Assembly: GCA_018825925.1 (NCBI GenBank)
Contig: JAHKAT010000299.1
Location: 1-8,664, forward strand
Reading direction: 5' to 3'
From: Bacteroidota bacterium
GTDB taxonomy: Bacteria > Bacteroidota > Bacteroidia > Flavobacteriales_D > Crocinitomicaceae
DNA: 8,664 nt
Shown here: positions 1 to 6,500 of the stretch, piece after piece
Layout: the number at the start of each line of letters is the position of its first letter
Numbering within the stretch: the stretch's first letter is position 1
Translations under genes and position numbers: made by a program
The notes under the pieces: generated by a model
Seen by the model: only the letters and a program-made list of their open reading frames with translations
What the model was told of the DNA's origin: nothing
The model's database searches: none

Positions 1-138
1 GATACCCGAAGGATCCATTGTAAAAACAGGCGCGAAATTATTGTCAGGATCAGATGCACTCAACCCACCAACAATCGTGTTAATCGCACTGTTTTCTGAG
101 ACTGTTGAATTGGCCAGAGCTATAGCTGTTGGCGCATG
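1..138 (-). other. Cadherin-like repeat (start only)
   Basis: After the shared module comes NHAPTAIALANSTVSEN, then GGLSASDPDNNFAPVFTM. The N.APT, S.SEN and SA.DPD positions match the cadherin repeat consensus, whose Glu and Asp residues coordinate calcium. The repeat is cut by the window edge at residue 183. Confidence 0.8.
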
Positions 139-549
139 GTTTGTGCTCACAATATACGGAAGGCTCACAGTACCATAGGATGCATTGTTTGAAAAAACAA
201 GTGAATCTTTGGAATCGTATACAGTATTTGTATTCGAATCGTAGATTTTAAACTTCACTTTCTCGCCAGAAGTAGTATTGCTATATACCAATAGGAAGGC
301 CAGCTTTCTACCATTAGCATCTGTAGAAGTGTTTACTACACCCCTGCATTCAGCACCAACAAATGCAGCGATTTTATTCGCATTATTTGTTAGCTCTACA
401 CAGGCTACATTTGCAACACTAGTCACGTTCATACTATTGTTAAACCCGCCTGGGTTAACAGTCCAGTTTGGCGATTGAGCTTGAACGGCAGTTGTTATAA
501 CCGTGGCAAAAACGAACCCATGAATTAATTTATATGTTCTTTTCATCAT
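1..549 (-). CDS. Secreted cadherin-like-repeat protein, C-terminus outside window (partial)
   Basis: The frame begins ATG ATG AAA at 549 and stays open for 183 codons to the left edge. Residues 1-24 form a Sec signal peptide: a basic start (MMKRTYK), a hydrophobic stretch (GFVFATVITTAV) and probable cleavage after AVQA, before QSPNW. Residues 26-134 are the same module found twice in the upstream gene (SPNW, F..SM, RG, FLLVY motifs). Residues 138-183 open a cadherin-like repeat: NHAPTAIAL, then SEN and SASDPDN, the acidic positions that usually bind calcium between repeats. Further cadherin-like repeats and a T9SS tail are likely beyond the edge, but this is inference. The start is 6 nt past the upstream stop and in the same frame. 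ATG 546 is an equally plausible start because no strong ribosome binding site separates the two. The likely role is an extracellular adhesion or structural protein expressed with its neighbour. Confidence 0.9.
   Translation of the reverse strand, partial: MMKRTYKLIHGFVFATVITTAVQAQSPNWTVNPGGFNNSMNVTSVANVACVELTNNANKIAAFVGAECRGVVNTSTDANGRKLAFLLVYSNTTSGEKVKFKIYDSNTNTVYDSKDSLVFSNNASYGTVSLPYIVSTNHAPTAIALANSTVSENSAINTIVGGLSASDPDNNFAPVFTMDPSGI
148..474 (-). repeat. Shared ~110-residue module, copy C (N-terminal domain of the cadherin-like protein)
   Basis: Residues 26-134 align end to end with module A of the upstream gene. Both begin SPNW.VNP and share F..SM, a central A..(G).RGV, FL.VYSN, F..(W/Y)(N/D)S, an F-rich strand, GTVS and a final P.(F/I)V. 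The length is 109 residues against 112 in copy A. The pattern W.V.P..F..SM followed by RG and FL.VY seems familiar from other Bacteroidota secreted proteins, but I have no domain name for it. Confidence 0.8.
475..549 (-). other. Signal peptide of the cadherin-like protein
   Basis: The first 24-25 residues have a Lys/Arg-rich start, a hydrophobic core (GFVFATVITTAV) and a small-residue cleavage site, AVQA or AQA before Q/S. There is no lipobox cysteine, so this is a Sec/SPase I signal rather than a lipoprotein signal. It confirms that translation really starts here and that the protein is not a continuation of the upstream gene. Confidence 0.85.
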
Positions 550-558
550 CGGATTTTA
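550..558 (-). promoter_or_regulatory. Gene junction: stop codon plus 6-nt gap, probable translational coupling
   Basis: On the minus strand the order is TAA, AATCCG, ATG ATG. There is no room for a promoter or terminator between the genes. The sequence before the ATG (AATTAAGTTATAAAATCCG) is A/T-rich and lacks a GGAGG-type site, as is usual in Bacteroidota. Co-transcription, with reinitiation or A-rich initiation, is the simplest reading. Confidence 0.65.
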
Positions 559-3500
559 TAACTTAATTATTTTGCATTGTTTGTCATAGTTGGTTCCAAT
601 TACACGGACAAAATAAACTCCAGGCGCCAAGTTTTCATAATTAACTACTGTTGGCCCGTCAGAGTTCATATTTGAAATTGTGATTCTGTTGCCAATTGCA
701 TCGGTTAACTCAAGTCTTGCATCGCTTGGTAAATTGGTTGCCTCGACTGTAAAGCTATTTTTGAATGGATTCGGATGAACGCTGATTTGCTCATCAAAAT
801 TAATGGACGACGGCACAAAAGCTGAGCTGCCAGCACAAGCATATCTTGAATCGATATTTACTTGAATTGGTTTGGATTTTGAGCCTGATACCTGATCATT
901 TCGATATTTAATTCCAGTATAATTCGGAATGATTTGTTCATTCACCAAATCAACAATTGCCAAATTCATTTCTTCGTTTTCCCCTACACCATAAGCAGTA
1001 AGATAAAAGAAATACTGCCCACTAAGAGGGTCTAAAATTGGTGCTGCATATCCCCTGATACTATTTGAATTATCCATAATGGCCAAACGTAACGTACCCT
1101 CTTTCAACCAAGTATCACAAATATTGGTGGAAGCTACAATGGACATGTTTTGGTTAAATTCATTCGGATAAAACTTCTCTGCAAGGAATGTTTTATCGTT
1201 TTGCTGCATTCCCGAAGGTGCTGGACCGTATAAGGACGACGCTGGATAATGGAAAACACTAGTAGCCGTTGATTTTAGCATGTAACCCAAGCCAGGTTTC
1301 ATGAATTGCAAACTTCCTGACCAACCCGTCAGGTTATCGTAGTAAGCAAATTCGTATTGACTTTTTACAACGTCACCAGTTTGAGCGTTGTAGTTGCTTA
1401 AGGCTGTTTGAACATCCAAGTTTTTTGGTGAAACAAAACCTATCCAGTTCCAACCTGGTTGGATATTGATGTCCACAGAATCTGGGTGATACAATTGACC
1501 TTTTAGTTCAATAGTATCCAACTGACTAATTTTTAATTTATAAGTACTTGCGGCATTCAAACCATTGTTGTTGGCCAAATTACCCACCCAGCCCAAGGTT
1601 GGATCATATTGATCATAGGCTGCAATGCCTTTCATCACATCCCCTTGTTGAATATTTACTTTATTCATCAATTTATCTGTAGAGGCAAATTGAGCTGAAT
1701 TTAAAGGGAACGAAACCCATGTCCAACCATTTTGTGCAACCACATTTCGGATGATGACTTTGGTGCCTACAAACATTTGTGGATTACTAACTGTACCTAC
1801 AAAACTGTTTTCTTCGAAGATTAAGGATGGCGTCACGTCAACAAACAATTCACCTTTGGATGAATTCCACATTTGGAAGGTAATCGTATCGGCTTGATCG
1901 CTATTGCTATAAACATTCAAGAAAACCTCATATTTATCGTAAGCCGGAACATAGGCAAGTTTTGCGACACCTCTAACCTGACCATTAATCATAGCTACCA
2001 GTTTATCCTCTGTATTTGCTGAAATTAAGTCGTTCATTTTTAGTTGACCAGTGATACTCATGCTGTATTGAAAATCTGAAGGGTTGACTTGCCAATTAGG
2101 GCTATTGCGTCTCACCTTTAGATTCAAAGTCAATTTTTCTGGGAAATTAAAATCAGTTAGCAAGAACAAATCCTGAGTGTAATCTCCGATGGTAACACCA
2201 GAATTAATGGTGAATTGAATATTTATTGTCTGGTTTGGACTGATTGTACCACTAGTGATCGAAGCCGTAACCCAAGACGGTAAGTTTGAAATGGTAAAGG
2301 ATTTCGTAGCTCCACCAGTATTGGTTATACTTGAATTAAACACCAAATTGGTATCGATATTTTTATTCAAGTTAAACTCGCTATCATTCCATTTCACCTG
2401 GTTTTTATTGATATAAGCAATCCATGATTTTGGCGATTGCATTTTGTTTCCTTGCTTGTCCAACAGGTTTTTGACTGTAATATCCAAGGTTACATTCTCA
2501 ATAGACTCAGGAGAAGATGTTGGTGTGATTACAATTTTGTCGTTGTTTAAAGAATAAACAAAATTGATAGCCGAAACTGGTCTTGGCAACTTTAATGTCG
2601 GTGTATTCGTTGAAGTTTGAACTCCATTAACCTGCACTACGGTTGCATTTATTGAAGAATTGTCGTTAAAAGTTGGCGTTAAAGAAGGAGGTCCTCCGAC
2701 AAAAGTATAATTTTCAAAAGGCAAATAACAAATTAAACCAACCTCATCATTTTTTAACCTTACCCTTTTATCGCGTTTGATTTGTTCTGATTTTCTGGCT
2801 GTATTCCAAAGTCTAAAATCATCAATCATACCGCTGTAATATTGGTCATTCGACTGAGTAGTACTATTGAAATAACCCCTAGAACCAACGAACAATTTAT
2901 TGCCAATGAGAGAATTAAAGCCTGTTCCCAAAACTGTATTTTGAAGATTTCCATCAATATATGCCGACAAATTCGTGTTTCGTTGCATCACCATTGCAAA
3001 ATGATGCCATTTATCATCAAAGTAATTTGTACTTACCGCTTCGAAATTGTTGCCATTGTGGCGAACGATAAATTTACCTGATGCATCCTTATCGATTGTC
3101 CAACCTTTTAATGAATCGTCTCCTAGTCCATCTGATTTTCCTGATGAAAAAATTGTTGCCGGACCGGATTGATTTGATTTAAACCAAAATTCGATTGTGA
3201 AGTCCATTTCCTTCTTGATTCCAATCTTCGATGAAGAAATCTCTACATGTTGATTTGAACCATTAAATTGTGCCGAATAACCCGATGGAGTGACTACCCA
3301 AACAGGGCCATTTATCAAAGCATTTTTAGAGCGAATGTGGTCTTTAGCTAGGGTTCCTTCCGCTTCATCCAAATTCCAGTTGTACAACAACCCTTGTTGT
3401 GTTCGTGACAAGTTTTTGTTAAAGTTTCCAGCTATATCATCTTTATCGCGTGCCTTATTCCAAAGTCGAACACCTTGAAGGTTTCCTTTGTAAAATTCAG

Positions 3501-6500
3501 AATTTGACACATTGTTCTTCCCGAAATAAATTTTACCAGAGGATTCATAGTTAAATAGTATGGAATTGTTACCACTGTTAACTAAGGATCCATCTACATA
3601 CAAGTCCGCTGTTTGGTTGGCGAAATTATAACTTACGGCATAATGGTGCCAACTCGTCGGATTTGATTGAGCAGAATTGGATTTAACTAGGATATTGCCA
3701 AATCCAAATTGCAATTTCTGATCGCTTGAAAAACCAAAAGTCATTTGATTTGTAGGATCAGCGCCTTGATAAAATAATACTTGTTCACCCAAACTTGATG
3801 CATCTCTTTTTGCCCATAGCTCTATTGTGAAGTTTTTCCTTTGCAAGTTGGTTCCATCATCAACTACTGCAAAATCATCAACACCATCGAACAAAAGTGA
3901 AGTAAATCGATCAGAAGTTCCACCATTGGTGACACCTCGCACGTCAATATTGGAAAAGCTTAATGAGCTTCCTTCAATTGGTTCATTGAACTGAATTGAA
4001 ATATCGTCGTTTGGATCTAAAATTCCATCAGCTGGTGAAGGAGTACCAAAAGGGCTTGGATTAATTCGGTCAATGATACCAGATAAGATTTTCGATTCTT
4101 TGTTCGATATGGAACCGTCTTTGTTCAAACAATGTGACTTCGATTTTAAATCATATTGACCGTCGGGTAAATCTTGAATTGGCCATAAAAACTGAGAGTA
4201 GGTTTGGTCCTTACGAATGGAATCAACCAAATTGGAGGCTGGGTACTTGTGAAACGAATGAAAGGGAGTCCAGATACTCGAGTTACTCGGTTTATATTCT
4301 AAACCTAGTTTATTCAATCCTAATTTAACTTCAGTGGTTCCATTCATGTAAGACCCAGCACCATAATTATAATCATAGTTATTGATCAATAGCATTGCCG
4401 TGTCATTAATTCCATTGTTAAACACCCAATTGTTTGGAGGTTGAACCAAATCTAACTCGGTACATGAAGGGATGAAATGGGCAGAAATATAGGCTGTATC
4501 AGCAATATCATCTGAACATTTTGAAGCAAAGATAATCATCAGGTCATCGTATTTAGTTTCAATCGGACCTCTTTCAACGGTAAGTGTTTTGAACAACGAA
4601 GCCCCCGTAGGAATGGTATAGGTTGTATTCGGATCTAAACCATCAATTTTAATTATAGCACCATTCGGATTACTCTGACTTGCAACATACACTCTTAATT
4701 CAATATCATTATTGTCTAATTGTGCATTATTAGTTAGTTCCAATTGATAAACTGCTTTTTGCTCCGCCGGAATATTTGCTTGAAAAGCGGGTGTTATATT
4801 TATTTCTGGTATCTCACGCTTTGACGTTGCCGGAGAAATCGAGGCATATCCAGAAGTATTGTACGAGTGAGAGCCGATGAATGCAGAGGGATTTGTTGGA
4901 TTATAATAATGCAGCACCAACTCATCTTCGTATGGACACATTGTCCTACCTCCACTAGTAATAAAAATATTACCAGTTCCACTTGGAGCCTTATAAACAC
5001 TTATAGAATATAAATCACCATTATCTCCGTCTGAAAGCGTATAGTCAAAAGAGGTAGTTACAGTGGTGTCTTCTGAATTATTTCTACCAATTTGTTGACT
5101 CAAACTCATTGAATGATTGACCCCCGCTCCTGTTCCAGCAACGGTAGCACTAAACTCATTTTTGATGGATTCGGAAATGGCTAATTCATAATTAATCGTA
5201 CTTACAGATTGCTTATCAAATGTGTAACTCTGGTTTAATATAGCTGCGCCTAAAGAGTAATTTTCAATAAAAAGATTATTGTTTTTATTATCCTTGGTTA
5301 CCCATTTGTCTTTTTCATTTTGAGCCAAACTTCTTTTCCATAAGGCTATTTGAGTATTTACATCTCTAATTTTATCAAATAGCAATGAATCTGGGATTCC
5401 GGCCTTCTTGGCTTTGTATTTAAGATACGTGTAAGACATTCCTGTCGTATCATCATTATCATAGATGTTTGGTGTGCCACGCGCAGGGTCTCCCAAAAGT
5501 GGGTCATCGTTATTGATTCCATATAGTGGATCAGTTGGAGGTTTTGCTGATATATAAACCTCAGGTAAATCCGTGAAATAGGATTTTCTCAAATTAACTA
5601 ATTGCGGAATAACAAGTGTCTCTATTTCATCCTGTGTAAATGCAAATTTTGTTCTAAATCCGTTTGGTGCCATTGCGTAGCCAGATAGTTTCGCTTTTTT
5701 GTAACCATTAATATTCGGTCCGAAACATTCCACCGCACCCGGTTTGCATCTACTAATTTCAACCAACTCTATGTTCTCCGATACACCTACTAACCAATTT
5801 CGGGCTCTTCCAATAAACAAATCGGCGTTGGCACCTACATGATCTGGATCATCTCTGGTAGTGTAAGTTGTATAAGTTGAGGTTGTTTCAACCAGCTCAT
5901 CATTCGAGCCTATGGATGCAGTTGTACTAATACCAAGTGATGTGGTATTAGTTACTTCCGTTTCAGTAGCAACGCCTACCCCTGTCAAAAATTTGGTTCC
6001 TAATTTTAGATCAACAGAAGTGCTCAATTCTGCCGCGCCATTGATACTAAAGGAACTGGAAGAAGTGATTGATTTACCAGAACCAAATGAAGCAAAGCTC
6101 TGAGATCCTGGAGGATCTCTTAATATAATATCTACCAAATCAGGTCCAGAAGTTACAAAACCAACACCATTCGACCTTTTTCCTAATATATATCCATAAA
6201 AAACATTCGGTGTGGTGTAACCGCTGCCAACCCATTTCACTGGAGCTGCACCTTCTGGTTCCAAATCAATTTGTAACGATCTGGTATAGCTTAATTGTGA
6301 ATCATTATTGTTTTTCGAAATACTAGGTGATCCAGCGACAAAGTTATAGACCGCCACTCCATCGTTTAAGCTAATAATCGAATTGGGGTCAGCCCCATCT
6401 ATAAAACTGTTTGTGAATTTCACTTTACCACTCAACAATACTGTATCTCGAATAATTTGTGCAGCATCTTTATTCTCGTAAAATTCGAATCCCTTGGTTT

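Noticed and set aside
278..478. 66-codon plus-strand ORF
   Set aside because: It is antisense to the signal-peptide and module region of the cadherin-like gene, which has clear coding evidence. Its own translation shows no recognisable domain.
2684..2697. GAAGGAGGTCCTCC on the plus strand, resembling a strong Shine-Dalgarno site
   Set aside because: It encodes a GGPP stretch of LamG 3 on the other strand. No start codon with a real ORF lies at a suitable distance, and Bacteroidota rarely use such sites.
3384..3400. Perfect 7-bp inverted repeat (ACAACAA, 3-nt loop, TTGTTGT)
   Set aside because: It falls inside LamG 2 and follows from the codons of TQQGLLY. No U-tract follows on either side, so it is not a terminator.
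4800..5000. Minus-strand ORF of 66 codons in another frame, and a similar one at 8202-8399
   Set aside because: Both overlap the giant gene in a different frame and their translations have no motif. The main frame carries recognisable motifs there.
2842..6103. Several plus-strand ORFs of 62-79 codons (2842-3081, 3290-3478, 4134-4328, 5912-6103)
   Set aside because: All lie opposite recognisable domains or the continuous core of the giant gene, with no ribosome binding site or family motif. They are chance shadows.
6102..6119. 7-bp inverted repeat GAGATCC/GGATCTC with a 4-nt loop
   Set aside because: It is explained by the codons of the RDPPGSQ motif in the core. It is internal to the gene, with no terminator or operator context.
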